Shown: positions 44,282 to 52,072 of the stretch, one piece after another
Position numbering within the stretch: the stretch's first letter is position 1
Layout of the letters: the number at the start of each line of letters is the position of its first letter
Origin: Alphaproteobacteria bacterium
GTDB lineage: Bacteria; Pseudomonadota; Alphaproteobacteria; Rhizobiales; JAKIUO01
NCBI GenBank assembly: GCA_024280895.1
Contig: JAJRPI010000008.1
Location: 1 to 60,657 of the forward strand
Direction of reading: 5' to 3'
Length of the DNA: 60,657 bases
The notes under the pieces: generated by a model
Seen by the model: only the letters and a program-made list of their open reading frames with translations
Told to the model about the DNA's origin: nothing
Database searches by the model: none
Translations under genes and position numbers: made by a program

Positions 44282-44371
44282 TTACATAGAGTCTTTCAAG
44301 AACCCCAGATACATTCCGATAAATGCTATCACAAATATAAGGATGTGAACCGTCGTTTCCAAATCAGGCAT
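44282..44371 (-). CDS. putative 29-residue membrane mini-protein
   Basis: The reading MPDLETTVHILIFVIAF, continuing IGMYLGFLKDSM, gives one transmembrane helix with an acidic N-terminus and a charged C-terminus. It ends 20 nt before the next operon gene and starts 32 nt after the previous one, filling an otherwise empty gap. The ribosome-binding site is weak (AAGG 9-10 nt upstream). It is below the usual gene-calling limit and needs homologues to be believed. Confidence 0.4.
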   Translation of the reverse strand: MPDLETTVHILIFVIAFIGMYLGFLKDSM

Positions 44372-44403
44372 GGGGCTGCGCCTTTTCTTATAAAGGGTTG
44401 CAT

Positions 44404-44610
44404 CTAATCACCTCGATAGTGGCGGATAAGGGTGTCCAGTGCAATTGGCTTCCCGGTTTCGGGGTGGGCAATTTTTGGAGAAAAATGAGGCACATTTTCT
44501 CTCGTCGTAAACATGCTGGGCGGCGGAAACAGATAGACATAGGCTAACGATATGATGCTAATCGATGCAACAGCTAGCATGTATATCTGTGTCAGTATTT
44601 TTACAGACAT
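44404..44610 (-). CDS. small single-pass membrane protein in the sulfur operon
   Basis: From the ATG at 44610, with AAGGA 8 nt upstream, this gives 68 residues: MSVKILTQIYMLAVASISII and a membrane helix ending AYVYLFPPP. A soluble part follows (FSPKIAHPETGKPIALDTL, then IRHYRGD). It starts 4 nt after the TusA-like gene. A longer reading to 44667 would overlap that gene. The soluble tail faces one side of the membrane and has no cysteine. Family not recognised. Confidence 0.65.
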   Translation of the reverse strand: MSVKILTQIYMLAVASISIISLAYVYLFPPPSMFTTRENVPHFSPKIAHPETGKPIALDTLIRHYRGD

Positions 44611-44614
44611 TGGC

Positions 44615-44926
44615 CTAATCCTTGCGCACATAAACTTGCCAGAGACGATTACCCTTGATGGTTTCAAGATGGGTTGAACCCAATTCTGGCATCATTGGCG
44701 GGATCGCTTCCATGGAAGACGGGTTATCGATGAGAATTTCGATGACCTCATTGGCAGCGGCTGAGCCCAGCGCTTTTTTGGTCATGAGCTGGGGGCGCGG
44801 ACACGAATCTCCAAGGCAATCAATTTGTTGAACAATATCCACCACACTGCCATCGCTCAGTGTCACGGAACGAGCGGGTCCAGGGACGACTTCTTCCTTG
44901 TTTTTTTTACGGCTAAAAAATGCCAT
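44615..44926 (-). CDS. TusA-family sulfur carrier protein
   Basis: The 103-residue protein has a basic/flexible N-terminal extension (about 1-30, FSRKKNKEE) and then a TusA domain. The persulfide-carrying cysteine is in the CPxP-type motif DSCPRPQLMTKKAL near residue 42, and the domain ends with NRLWQVYVRKD. Ordinary TusA has about 80 residues. TusA proteins hand sulfur between rhodaneses, DsrE-type proteins and acceptors. It lies 11 nt after the YeeE-like half gene, so sulfur imported by that transporter is its likely source. Confidence 0.9.
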   Translation of the reverse strand: MAFFSRKKNKEEVVPGPARSVTLSDGSVVDIVQQIDCLGDSCPRPQLMTKKALGSAAANEVIEILIDNPSSMEAIPPMMPELGSTHLETIKGNRLWQVYVRKD

Positions 44927-44937
44927 GAGACTTTCCT

Positions 44938-45561
44938 TTATACGAGTTCTTTTTCTGTTTTTGAGGGAACTGATACGACCTTGTTCACACTGTTTTCTTT
45001 TTTGAGTATGGCGCGATAAATCGCATAAAGAACCGCCACTTGAATAAGCCCGAAACCAAGCGCTGGAATCTTAAACTTTTCCTGCAAGGTCGCGGCGTTG
45101 GAAAAACCAAATTGCAAAGCTTCAAGATTTGGCTCACCGGTCATGCTGGCGGGAGCGGGCGGCCAGTAATTTATGGACCACAAGAGCGAAAACAAAAACA
45201 TGCCGATAAACGTAAACAGCAACGCCCACATCGCTCCGACATTTCCCTCTCCCGCTTTCACCCATGTTGATACGGTACAGGCTCCGGCCAGCACCATGCC
45301 AATGCCGAATATGAAAAGGCCGATCATCTGGTTGAGACCAACGTCAAAATTCATGGGGTGTCCCTGCCCAATGGACATGAAAGACGTAAATCCCACCGTC
45401 AGGATCATCATCGCCACCAAAAGAGCCTTGGTATTGCGAAAACTCTTGAACAGCATAGCATCGCGCAAAGCGGCCGCGTTACAAAACCTTGAGCGTTGCA
45501 CCAACACTCCAACGCACGAACCAAAGATGAAGGCCAGCAGACATTCTCCCAGAACCGACAT
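44938..45561 (-). CDS. YeeE/YedE-type sulfur transporter, half corresponding to the N-terminal part
   Basis: A 207-residue membrane protein with about five or six hydrophobic segments. FGSCVGVLVQRSRFCNAAALRD and GMVLAGACTVSTWVKAGEG match the first half of thiosulfate transporters of the YeeE/YedE family, including the conserved cysteines. The full-length family has about 350-400 residues; here the two halves are separate genes. GGAGG is 8 nt before the ATG. It probably pairs with the product of the upstream gene to import thiosulfate or sulfane sulfur. Confidence 0.88.
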   Translation of the reverse strand: MSVLGECLLAFIFGSCVGVLVQRSRFCNAAALRDAMLFKSFRNTKALLVAMMILTVGFTSFMSIGQGHPMNFDVGLNQMIGLFIFGIGMVLAGACTVSTWVKAGEGNVGAMWALLFTFIGMFLFSLLWSINYWPPAPASMTGEPNLEALQFGFSNAATLQEKFKIPALGFGLIQVAVLYAIYRAILKKENSVNKVVSVPSKTEKELV

Positions 45562-45564
45562 GGC

Positions 45565-46056
45565 TTAGACCTCCAATATTCGTTTGTAAATCGCAGAGCC
45601 AACCCAAGCTCCCGCGATAATTCCGGTGATGGCCAGATAACCGCCCATATTCATTTGCGGCGTCAGACCAAAGAAGGTCGAGACATTGCAGACAAATGCG
45701 AGGCGAATACCAAACCCCATCAGCAAACCGCCAATGGTGATCATCACCCATTCTGAAAGACGCTTTGGAATGCGCAGATAAAACTCTTTGGAAAGCACCG
45801 CCGAAACAAACGCCCCAAAGAGCATTCCAAGGCTGATATATATCTTCCAGTATCCCCAGGAGGGCGGGAAAACCAGATGCCAAAACGGGATATTATCAAT
45901 CTTGTCACCTAGTACGGCCTTGGCGGCAAGACCCGTCATCATCGTCTCCCCGCCTCCTACAGTCCACGCTCCAATCGCCACGAAAAGAAAAATATCAAGT
46001 ATGGCGATTGCAATAAGCGCGACGGTAGGATCAAGAGTTTTCTTGAAAAATTCCAT
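45565..46056 (-). CDS. YeeE/YedE-type sulfur transporter, half corresponding to the C-terminal part
   Basis: From the ATG at 46056, with GGAG 5 nt upstream, the protein has 163 residues and about four or five hydrophobic segments. GGLLMGFGIRLAFVCNVSTFFG matches the conserved cysteine loop of the second half of YeeE/YedE proteins. It is transcribed before the N-terminal-like half, so the gene order is swapped relative to the fused protein. The gap to the next gene is only 3 nt. A longer start to 46074 is possible but less likely. Confidence 0.85.
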   Translation of the reverse strand: MEFFKKTLDPTVALIAIAILDIFLFVAIGAWTVGGGETMMTGLAAKAVLGDKIDNIPFWHLVFPPSWGYWKIYISLGMLFGAFVSAVLSKEFYLRIPKRLSEWVMITIGGLLMGFGIRLAFVCNVSTFFGLTPQMNMGGYLAITGIIAGAWVGSAIYKRILEV

Positions 46057-46128
46057 TGCAACTCCGGTTCTCAACTAATGAAATTCTGATCAAAGACGTC
46101 CACAAACGGCGACATCAGGAGGTCAGTT

Positions 46129-47076
46129 TTATTGCAGTTTCACTTTCTGCTCAATCGGCAAACCCTTGTCAGCGGACCATTCGAGCATCGAACCATCATA
46201 CATTTTGGATTTTTTATTGCCCATGATTTCGTGAGAAACGAACCAGCCCAGACTTGCCCAATGACCCGTATTGCAAAAATTTATTTGCTCGGCATCTGTT
46301 TTGACACCGATTGTGTCATACAGTTTGGCCAGCGTCAGTTTCTTGCGGAAAGTTCCGCCGCCATTAACCGTCATCCAGTTTTCAGGAAAATTCTTTGCCG
46401 TAGGTATAGTGCCAAACCGCTTGGCCAGCCGATGACGGTTTACACCAACATATTGACTGTTAGGACGATTGTCGACTAGGGTCGTACTGGATTTCATAGC
46501 TCGCTGCACATCTGCTTTGGTTGCAAGCATTTCCTTGCGGAAACTGGCCTTGAATGATTTCGCAGAGATCTTGGTTAGCCCTTTGGCAAGCGGATTAATC
46601 GGTTTCTTGGTTTTTTTATCGACGGCCTTGGTGTAGGCAACCATCCCGCCATTTAGCAATGATACATTGTCATGACCAAGCACTTTAAAAGTCCAGTAAA
46701 TGCGCGTTGCCGTTCCCACATCAAGGGCTTTGCCGCCATTGGGAACGACGACCACATGCGACGAATTGTCGATACCAAGCCCGCCAATCAGTTTTTCAAG
46801 TTTTGGGATCGGTGCCAGCTGTCCAGCTGTTCCGCCAGCATCCTTTGTTCTCCAGCCATCTTTTAAATAATTGGTCCAAACAGCTCCTGGAATATGTCCA
46901 CGCAAATAATCGGCTTTGGATTTTCCAGCCAGTTTTCCGCGCACGTCGAGAAAAACGATACCGGGTTTGCCAATATTATTTTTCACCCATTCAACGTCAA
47001 CCATTGGCTCAGCGGCGAAAGCTGTGCTCATAAAGCCGACCATAGCAAGTCCAAACGGTACTATAATTTTTCTCAT
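46129..47076 (-). CDS. periplasmic tandem-rhodanese sulfurtransferase
   Basis: The 315-residue protein has a signal peptide (MRKIIVPFGLAMVGFMSTAFA) and two rhodanese domains. The first (about 30-150, VEWVKNNIGKPGIVFLDVRG) has VVVPNGGKA at its active-site loop and no cysteine. The second (about 185-305) carries the catalytic cysteine in INFCNTGHWASLGW. This is the usual arrangement of an inactive first and an active second domain. It is the first gene of the sulfur operon and would mobilise sulfane sulfur from thiosulfate or polysulfide in the periplasm. AGGAAG precedes the ATG. Confidence 0.92.
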   Translation of the reverse strand: MRKIIVPFGLAMVGFMSTAFAAEPMVDVEWVKNNIGKPGIVFLDVRGKLAGKSKADYLRGHIPGAVWTNYLKDGWRTKDAGGTAGQLAPIPKLEKLIGGLGIDNSSHVVVVPNGGKALDVGTATRIYWTFKVLGHDNVSLLNGGMVAYTKAVDKKTKKPINPLAKGLTKISAKSFKASFRKEMLATKADVQRAMKSSTTLVDNRPNSQYVGVNRHRLAKRFGTIPTAKNFPENWMTVNGGGTFRKKLTLAKLYDTIGVKTDAEQINFCNTGHWASLGWFVSHEIMGNKKSKMYDGSMLEWSADKGLPIEQKVKLQ

Positions 47077-47175
47077 TGGTTTCTTCCTTCTGTGATTGCT
47101 GCTGTCACGTTAAAACTTAGCAAAGAAGCATCTGCAAGAGGTAGTATTTATTGGCAACACGAGAAAATTGGTAAA

Positions 47176-47205
47176 TTGACAGAAGCAGGGGCAGCCCCCT
47201 ATTCT
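47176..47205 (+). promoter_or_regulatory. putative promoter of the RHH regulator with a palindrome in the spacer
   Basis: TTGACA (47176-47181), an 18-nt spacer and TATTCT (47200-47205) lie 25 nt before the regulator start. The spacer contains GGGGC-A-GCCCC, an 11-bp palindrome that could be an operator for autoregulation. Confidence 0.45.
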
Positions 47206-47229
47206 ATAAGTGGTAAAGGAGCTCAACTG

Positions 47230-47526
47230 ATGTCGATCTATTTAGAAGCAGATGATTTTCTTCAACATATGTTCAATGCTTGTACATTTGATCAGATCCA
47301 GGACTTTGTACCTGAGCGGCGCGGATTTCGGATTCACGGCCACTCGACTTCCTTGCGACTGGAGCGCGTTTTCTGGACCGTACTAGAAAGCATGGCCGAA
47401 GAAATGAATATGACACTTCCAGGGCTAGTCATACGCATCCACGACCAGTGCATGATCGCAAATGATAAAAACCTTTCCTCATGCCTGCGCGTTATTTGTA
47501 TGAAATACATCAATGTTTACAGCTAA
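47230..47526 (+). CDS. ribbon-helix-helix domain protein, probable regulator of the sulfur operon
   Basis: The chosen ATG at 47230 is preceded by AGGAG at 8 nt and gives 98 residues; upstream reading runs into the divergent gene. The pattern RGFRIHGHSTSLRLERVFW, ESMAEEMNMTLPGLVIRI and NLSSCLRVICMKY matches the alphaproteobacterial RHH_4 type, with an RI-GH-TS-LE beta strand and two helices. Such proteins bind DNA as dimers. The N-terminus is longer than usual by about 25 residues. It is divergent from the sulfurtransferase gene, which suggests local control. Confidence 0.8.
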   Translation: MSIYLEADDFLQHMFNACTFDQIQDFVPERRGFRIHGHSTSLRLERVFWTVLESMAEEMNMTLPGLVIRIHDQCMIANDKNLSSCLRVICMKYINVYS

Positions 47527-47806
47527 GGTCGTACTGGTCCAATCACGGCCCGACAATCTTCAACAACGCAACTGACAAACCAGCATCCGTCCCTTTAAAA
47601 CACCCCTGAATGAATCGAAATTTTAAGGGGATATCCAGCGACAAATAAGGACTCTATTGTTGTGACTGCTTTTTGCACGATCATTGTGAGCTGAATGACC
47701 CGCGCGCTCTAGGCTAAATTAATGACGATTTGATAGACCTTCGTTAGCCCAGTCAGTCGTCGTAAAAATTCAAAACATTATAACAGTTTGATTTTGGGGG
47801 AAAAAA

Positions 47807-47884
47807 TGGTCGGAGCGATAGGATTTGAACCTACGACCCCCGGTCCCCCAGACCGGTGCGCTAACCGGGCTGCGCCACGCTCCG
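47807..47884 (-). tRNA. tRNA-Pro (anticodon GGG)
   Basis: On the minus strand the acceptor stem CGGAGCG pairs with CGCTCCG. The anticodon arm is CCGGT-CTGGGGG-ACCGG with GGG at 34-36, the T-loop is GGTTCAAATCC and the CCA is encoded. The flanking 280-nt stretches (47527-47806 and 47885-48164) show no gene. Confidence 0.97.
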
Positions 47885-48132
47885 ACATGCACCAGCGATC
47901 AAAGCCGAAGCAAGGTGATATTCTCTGCCCGTTTTCGTCGCCAAGGTCAAGGAAATATCAGCATTATTGCAGATCGAAAATGCAAGCTGTCGCCATATGC
48001 CGATCCGGGGCGATCATACACTATGACCCGTCATCAAATTCAGTCAATCTCCCTCAATCGCATGAAATACACTTTTGATATCCTCTATAGTGGTATATAG
48101 TTGAATTTCTTATCAAACATCTTGGAATATTC

Positions 48133-48146
48133 AGGGCATATGCCCT
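48133..48146. promoter_or_regulatory. 14-bp perfect palindrome upstream of the caspase-like gene
   Basis: AGGGCATATGCCCT is a perfect palindrome centred about 31 nt before the chosen start. It could be an operator or a 5'-UTR hairpin. There is no T-run, so it is not a terminator. Confidence 0.3.
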
Positions 48147-48170
48147 CGCGCTCCAGGAAAAGGAATGCCG

Positions 48171-49712
48171 ATGCCCAAGATATTCGCCGCTGTATTGATC
48201 CTGCAATTCTTTGCCATCACCCTCACTTTGAACGCTCAAGCCGCAAATAAACGCGTTGCGCTGGTCATTGGCAATTCCGCCTATACTCATGCCGCCCCTT
48301 TGAAAAACCCAGAAAACGACGCTCGGGAAATCGAGAAAAAGCTCAAAACACTCGGCTTTGATGTTGTCATGGGGATCAATCTCAAACATCGTCAATTCGC
48401 CCGTGTTATTGGCAAATTCAAACAAAAGCTGGCTCTATCGGACGTGGCGCTGTTTTTTTACGCCGGGCACGGTTTGCAGCTCAAGGGGCGCAACTATCTG
48501 ATGCCGGTAGATGCGCAGCTTGACGACGAAACGTCTCTTGATTTTGAAGCAGTGCAGCTCAACACGATTTTGCGTTTGATGGAGCGACGCCAGCGCATCA
48601 ATATCGTCTTTCTCGATGCCTGCCGCAACAACCCAATCGCCCGCAATCTCGCTCGCTCTATGGGCACCAGATCCGTCTCGGTCGGACGCGGCCTTGCACC
48701 GGTTGAATCTGGCGTTGGCACGCTCATTGCCTACGCGACGCAGCCCGGTAATGTTGCCCTTGATGGCAACAGTACCAACAGCCCGTTCACCCGCTCCCTC
48801 ATCAAACATATTTCAACGCCGGCTCTCGACATTGCCTTGATGATGCGCCGGGTTCGACAAGATGTCATTGGGGAGACCGGCGGCCAACAAATACCGTGGC
48901 AACATTCGTCGCTGACCACCCCTTTCGTGTTCAATGAACAAGCACCTGCCCCCGTGGCAGTTCAAGCGCCAGTCCAAGTGCCACAAATCTCTGCCAGACC
49001 AAGCAGTACATTCTCTTCGTCCGACATCGAAATTGCCTGTTGGCAATCCGCAACGACACAAGGCACTAAAGAGGCCTATCAGGCCTATATCAATAAATTC
49101 CCCAATGGTAATTTCGCGTCCTTGGCCAAAATAAAATTAAACCAATTTCGGCGTATAGCAGCATTAAACACGCAAACGGCTCAGCCCAAGCAGGCAATGC
49201 GCAATCTTGAACCGCCACAGCCAACCACCCCTTCCAGCCTACCGGAAACCGTCAATTTATCTACAGCTGAAATAGCACGAAACCTTCAAACCGAGCTGGC
49301 ACGTGTTGGATGTCGACCGGGTAGAGTGGATGGAAATTGGGGACGACAGGGCACCAGAGCGCTAGCGCGCTTCAACAAACAGACTGGATCGTCCTTGCCA
49401 ACCGGCACACCGTCTCTGGACGCCATCAAAAAAGTACAATCCCACAAGCGCAATGTCTGTATCGCCGCCATTCCAACGAAAATTGATAACTCGAAACTCA
49501 AGGCAAAAACGAAATCAAAGAGCAAGAAAAAAACGGCCTCGGTAAAAAAGTCTAAATCCAGTTCCAGAGGCAAAAAATGTAAATATGAACGCATCGGCCC
49601 TTGCGAAGCCAGGGTCTGTGCTATCTTGGGCAACAGAGGAGAATGTGGGTTTATCAATGCCGCCACCTATTGCAAAAAAGGTGGAAAGTTTCGCCGAAAA
49701 ATTTGCAGATAA
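48171..49712 (+). CDS. caspase-like (peptidase C14) exported protein with peptidoglycan-binding-like domain and Cys-rich tail
   Basis: I use the second ATG (AGGA 6 nt upstream), which gives 513 residues; the ATG two codons earlier is also possible. A signal peptide ends near LNAQAANK. The caspase domain (about 27-255) begins KRVALVIGNSAYTHAAPL and has the catalytic dyad in FYAGHGL (His about 100) and DACRNNP (Cys about 151). A proline/glutamine-rich linker follows. A peptidoglycan-binding-1-like repeat (about 363-405: LARVGCRPGRVDGNWGRQGT) comes next. Last is a Lys/Ser-rich stretch and a tail with six cysteines in the final 45 residues. Family members are suspected envelope proteases; this role is inferred. 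Confidence 0.88.
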   Translation: MPKIFAAVLILQFFAITLTLNAQAANKRVALVIGNSAYTHAAPLKNPENDAREIEKKLKTLGFDVVMGINLKHRQFARVIGKFKQKLALSDVALFFYAGHGLQLKGRNYLMPVDAQLDDETSLDFEAVQLNTILRLMERRQRINIVFLDACRNNPIARNLARSMGTRSVSVGRGLAPVESGVGTLIAYATQPGNVALDGNSTNSPFTRSLIKHISTPALDIALMMRRVRQDVIGETGGQQIPWQHSSLTTPFVFNEQAPAPVAVQAPVQVPQISARPSSTFSSSDIEIACWQSATTQGTKEAYQAYINKFPNGNFASLAKIKLNQFRRIAALNTQTAQPKQAMRNLEPPQPTTPSSLPETVNLSTAEIARNLQTELARVGCRPGRVDGNWGRQGTRALARFNKQTGSSLPTGTPSLDAIKKVQSHKRNVCIAAIPTKIDNSKLKAKTKSKSKKKTASVKKSKSSSRGKKCKYERIGPCEARVCAILGNRGECGFINAATYCKKGGKFRRKICR

Positions 49713-49769
49713 TACGAACCCAAAAAATATTGAGCTCTAGAACACAAGCAAACCCGGACGCGATATTTT

Positions 49770-50189
49770 TCAACCGGCATTTTTGTGGCGACACATGAAT
49801 TTGACTTTTGACTTTTTGAGATTATCGAAACCGACCTGACCGCGCGTGGCTTCCAGCTTGCCATCCAGATCGGAAAATTCCAGATAATAGGGAGCGCTGG
49901 CCATTGGCTTTCCTGGCTCAAGCTGATAGCTCACATCACCGCACACGTGAATACCAGTTTTGGGGGGCAGACGAAAAGCTGTAAACCTGCCAATTTTTGC
50001 CCCTTCACCGCCATTCACCGTTTCTTTGGCCACCATCTCACGGACCCCATCACTCACCAGTTTTTTTGCCGCTGCTGAAAGCGTAACACTCTGCGGTCCA
50101 GTCGGCTTCACTGCTTCCGTTTGCTTTAGCAGCCCTCCGCAGCCTGCCAGTAAAAAACAAATCGAGACTATGAGAGATGTATTTTTCAT
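49770..50189 (-). CDS. lipoprotein of unknown function
   Basis: A 139-residue protein with the lipoprotein signal MKNTSLIVSICFLLAGCGG (lipobox LAGC). The mature part has FRLPPKTGIHVCGDVSYQLEP and ends with KSKVKFMCRHKNAG, leaving two cysteines that could form a disulfide in the periplasm. Some alphaproteobacteria carry such small lipoproteins, but I do not recognise a named family. It converges on the caspase-like gene. Confidence 0.75.
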   Translation of the reverse strand: MKNTSLIVSICFLLAGCGGLLKQTEAVKPTGPQSVTLSAAAKKLVSDGVREMVAKETVNGGEGAKIGRFTAFRLPPKTGIHVCGDVSYQLEPGKPMASAPYYLEFSDLDGKLEATRGQVGFDNLKKSKVKFMCRHKNAG

Positions 50190-50395
50190 ATTCGTATGAC
50201 TAAACCAAATGTTACATTGAGCACTTTAAATCGGCACCTCAACTGATCACCAATCAGCGCCAATCTCATCTATTTCGCCCGGATAAGGCGTTTTTATGTT
50301 GAAGATTGATCAGCGCAACAAAACATCGGCATTGTTCCCAATTGGCACCCAATATACACAAAAAGGCCGCCAATCAAACATAGCGTACTTTCCCA

Positions 50396-50902
50396 TTAGT
50401 GACGCTGAAAATGCCGCCGCCCCCCGCGATTGATCAAACGGCGAAAAAAGCGGCTTTCCATGATTTCTCGGCGCTCCTGCGGCGTTAATTGCGATAGCAC
50501 ATTGACCAGAAGTTCCATTTTGGTGCCGACCAGTTCGCCGCGTGCCATATACATTTTTTTAGCGGCTCCGCGCACAAGTTCGGCATTAAACGGCTCCCTC
50601 TTCAAAGCTTTTTCAAACTCCGCCCGCAAGCCCTTTATCTCTCGTTTTTTCGAGCGCTGCCCCTCGCGATGACCAGCAATTTGATCAAGGATCGATTGCT
50701 GCTTCTCATCGGGCAGATGACGCAGCATATGCTTGACCATAAAACCTGGCGGTCCGCCAAAACCTGCGCCATGTTTGTTGCGCATCCATCCAGCTCCAAC
50801 AATGGCCCCAATGAATAACAGGTTTATGGCCAGTGACACAGGAAGAATAAAACGTTTCCAAGAGCGTTTTTCAAGCTCTCCTGATTTGACATCCTTACTC
50901 AT
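50396..50902 (-). CDS. CpxP/Spy-like periplasmic metal-sensor protein
   Basis: A 168-residue single-pass membrane protein. A basic N-terminus and one hydrophobic segment (about 18-37, FILPVSLAINLLFIGAIVGAG) precede a charged helical domain with HMLRHLPDEKQQSILDQI, LRAEFEKALKREPFN and LLVNVLSQLTPQERREIMES. The final Q-L-T-P-Q-E-R-R is the LTxxQ-type motif of CpxP/Spy proteins. It overlaps the anti-sigma gene by 4 nt (ATGA) and probably acts as its periplasmic partner. Confidence 0.88.
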   Translation of the reverse strand: MSKDVKSGELEKRSWKRFILPVSLAINLLFIGAIVGAGWMRNKHGAGFGGPPGFMVKHMLRHLPDEKQQSILDQIAGHREGQRSKKREIKGLRAEFEKALKREPFNAELVRGAAKKMYMARGELVGTKMELLVNVLSQLTPQERREIMESRFFRRLINRGGRRHFQRH

Positions 50903-51405
50903 AGCAATTCCTCTTCAAACGAGCTGGGTATGACCAAATCATCGATTTCAGCAAACTGATCACCTTGGCTGGCCAAATTGGCGAAATCGCTTGCAAGATC
51001 AAGTGACCAATCTCCAATACCCACACCGCCCAGATAGATGCCAACCGCAAAACAGGCCGCCATGGCGGCTGCACTCATCCAGTTGTGTTTTGGATATGCC
51101 GCGTTTTTGGCACGATTTCCAGCCCTCAAAAACGGCACCACAACATCGTCTTCACCAGCTTGCAGATCGGTAAAATCAGTCAATATGGATTGTTGCAAAT
51201 CGCTCGATGCCTCTGGCAGGTAAGCTGCTTTATCCAGTAGTTGATCAAGGGCGCGCGTTTCATGATAGAGCGTTGCTGCTTGCGGGGTCTCTTTCACAAA
51301 CCCCGTGAGTTCCTGCTCGTTTTCGGGCCAGCGCCCACTATCAGCCCCGAAGCGTTCGAGCACAGATTGCAAGCGTTCCATTTTTATCTTATTCGAATTG
51401 TTCAT
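50899..51405 (-). CDS. anti-sigma-factor-like single-pass membrane protein
   Basis: A 168-residue protein whose cytoplasmic N-terminus (ERLQSVLERFGADSGRWPEN, then a helical stretch) resembles anti-sigma factors of this gene arrangement. There is one membrane segment (about 107-127, MSAAAMAACFAVGIYLGG) and a short acidic periplasmic tail. It overlaps the sigma-factor gene upstream and the CpxP-like gene downstream by 4 nt each. Holding the sigma factor at the membrane is the expected role, inferred from position. There is no HxxxCxxC zinc motif. Confidence 0.8.
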   Translation of the reverse strand: MNNSNKIKMERLQSVLERFGADSGRWPENEQELTGFVKETPQAATLYHETRALDQLLDKAAYLPEASSDLQQSILTDFTDLQAGEDDVVVPFLRAGNRAKNAAYPKHNWMSAAAMAACFAVGIYLGGVGIGDWSLDLASDFANLASQGDQFAEIDDLVIPSSFEEELL

Positions 51406-52040
51406 TTTTTCACTCTTTGCGGCAGATCTGTTTTGCCATATTCGTTGCGCTCATACCGACCGGGCAGTAATTGTTTCCACTCATGTTCCAAAGACTTTTT
51501 CAATCCCCGTCTGGCCCGCGATAACAAGCTTTCAAGCGCATGTTCACTGATCTCCATGACCTGCGCCGCCTGTTTTTGGCTCATGCCTTGATAGTGGCAC
51601 AAGGTGAGAGCCAGCTTTTGTCGATCAGGCAAGAGCGTCAGCGCCTGATTAACCCTTAGTGCCAGATGTTTGTCTTCCAGATCGCGCTGTTGTGTTGGCG
51701 CGACCAGCTGATCATCTTGTGGATCGAGAGCGACCGTGCGGCGCTGGCGCAAGCGATCTATACACAAGTTGGAGGCCACACGGCGCAACCAGGTGGCGAT
51801 CAAAGCTCGCTCTGGCTGCCAGTTTTTTGCCTGTTTCCAGAGTTTCAAAAAACTGTCCTGAGCGATTTCTTCGGCCTCGGCGTCACTTCCCAGCATATAT
51901 CTGGCCAGTGACATCAACAAAGGCAGATGGCGCTCGACCACCTGTTTGGCAGCCGCCTGATCACCAGCCGCAATTGCGCACATCAGGTCATCGTCTTCAC
52001 GACTTCCTGCCCGCTCAACCGCTGGTGACCTATCTGGCAA
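51402..52040 (-). CDS. ECF-type RNA polymerase sigma factor
   Basis: The 212 residues contain region 2 (LPLLMSLARYMLGSDAEAEE; EIAQDSFLKLWKQ; WLRRVASNLCIDRLRQRR) and region 4 (ALTLLPDRQKLALTLCHYQG; SQKQAAQVMEISEHALESLL; SRARRGLKK). It would direct transcription in response to an envelope or metal signal relayed by the downstream membrane proteins. The start is a TTG preceded by GAGGGATGG. The first ATG is 19 codons in and would remove part of region 2, so the TTG is preferred. Target promoters are unknown. Confidence 0.93.
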   Translation of the reverse strand: MPDRSPAVERAGSREDDDLMCAIAAGDQAAAKQVVERHLPLLMSLARYMLGSDAEAEEIAQDSFLKLWKQAKNWQPERALIATWLRRVASNLCIDRLRQRRTVALDPQDDQLVAPTQQRDLEDKHLALRVNQALTLLPDRQKLALTLCHYQGMSQKQAAQVMEISEHALESLLSRARRGLKKSLEHEWKQLLPGRYERNEYGKTDLPQRVKK

Positions 52041-52072
52041 TAAACACCATCCCTCTTATTATCCGAAAAGCC

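Noticed and set aside
46894-47229. N-terminal extension of the RHH regulator frame
   Set aside because: It lies over the start of the oppositely oriented sulfurtransferase gene, and the RHH domain with its own AGGAG and ATG starts at 47230.
47788-48100. Plus-strand frames starting VGAIGFEPTT or MNLRPPVPQTG across the tRNA
   Set aside because: They read through the antisense of tRNA-Pro, a classic false gene.
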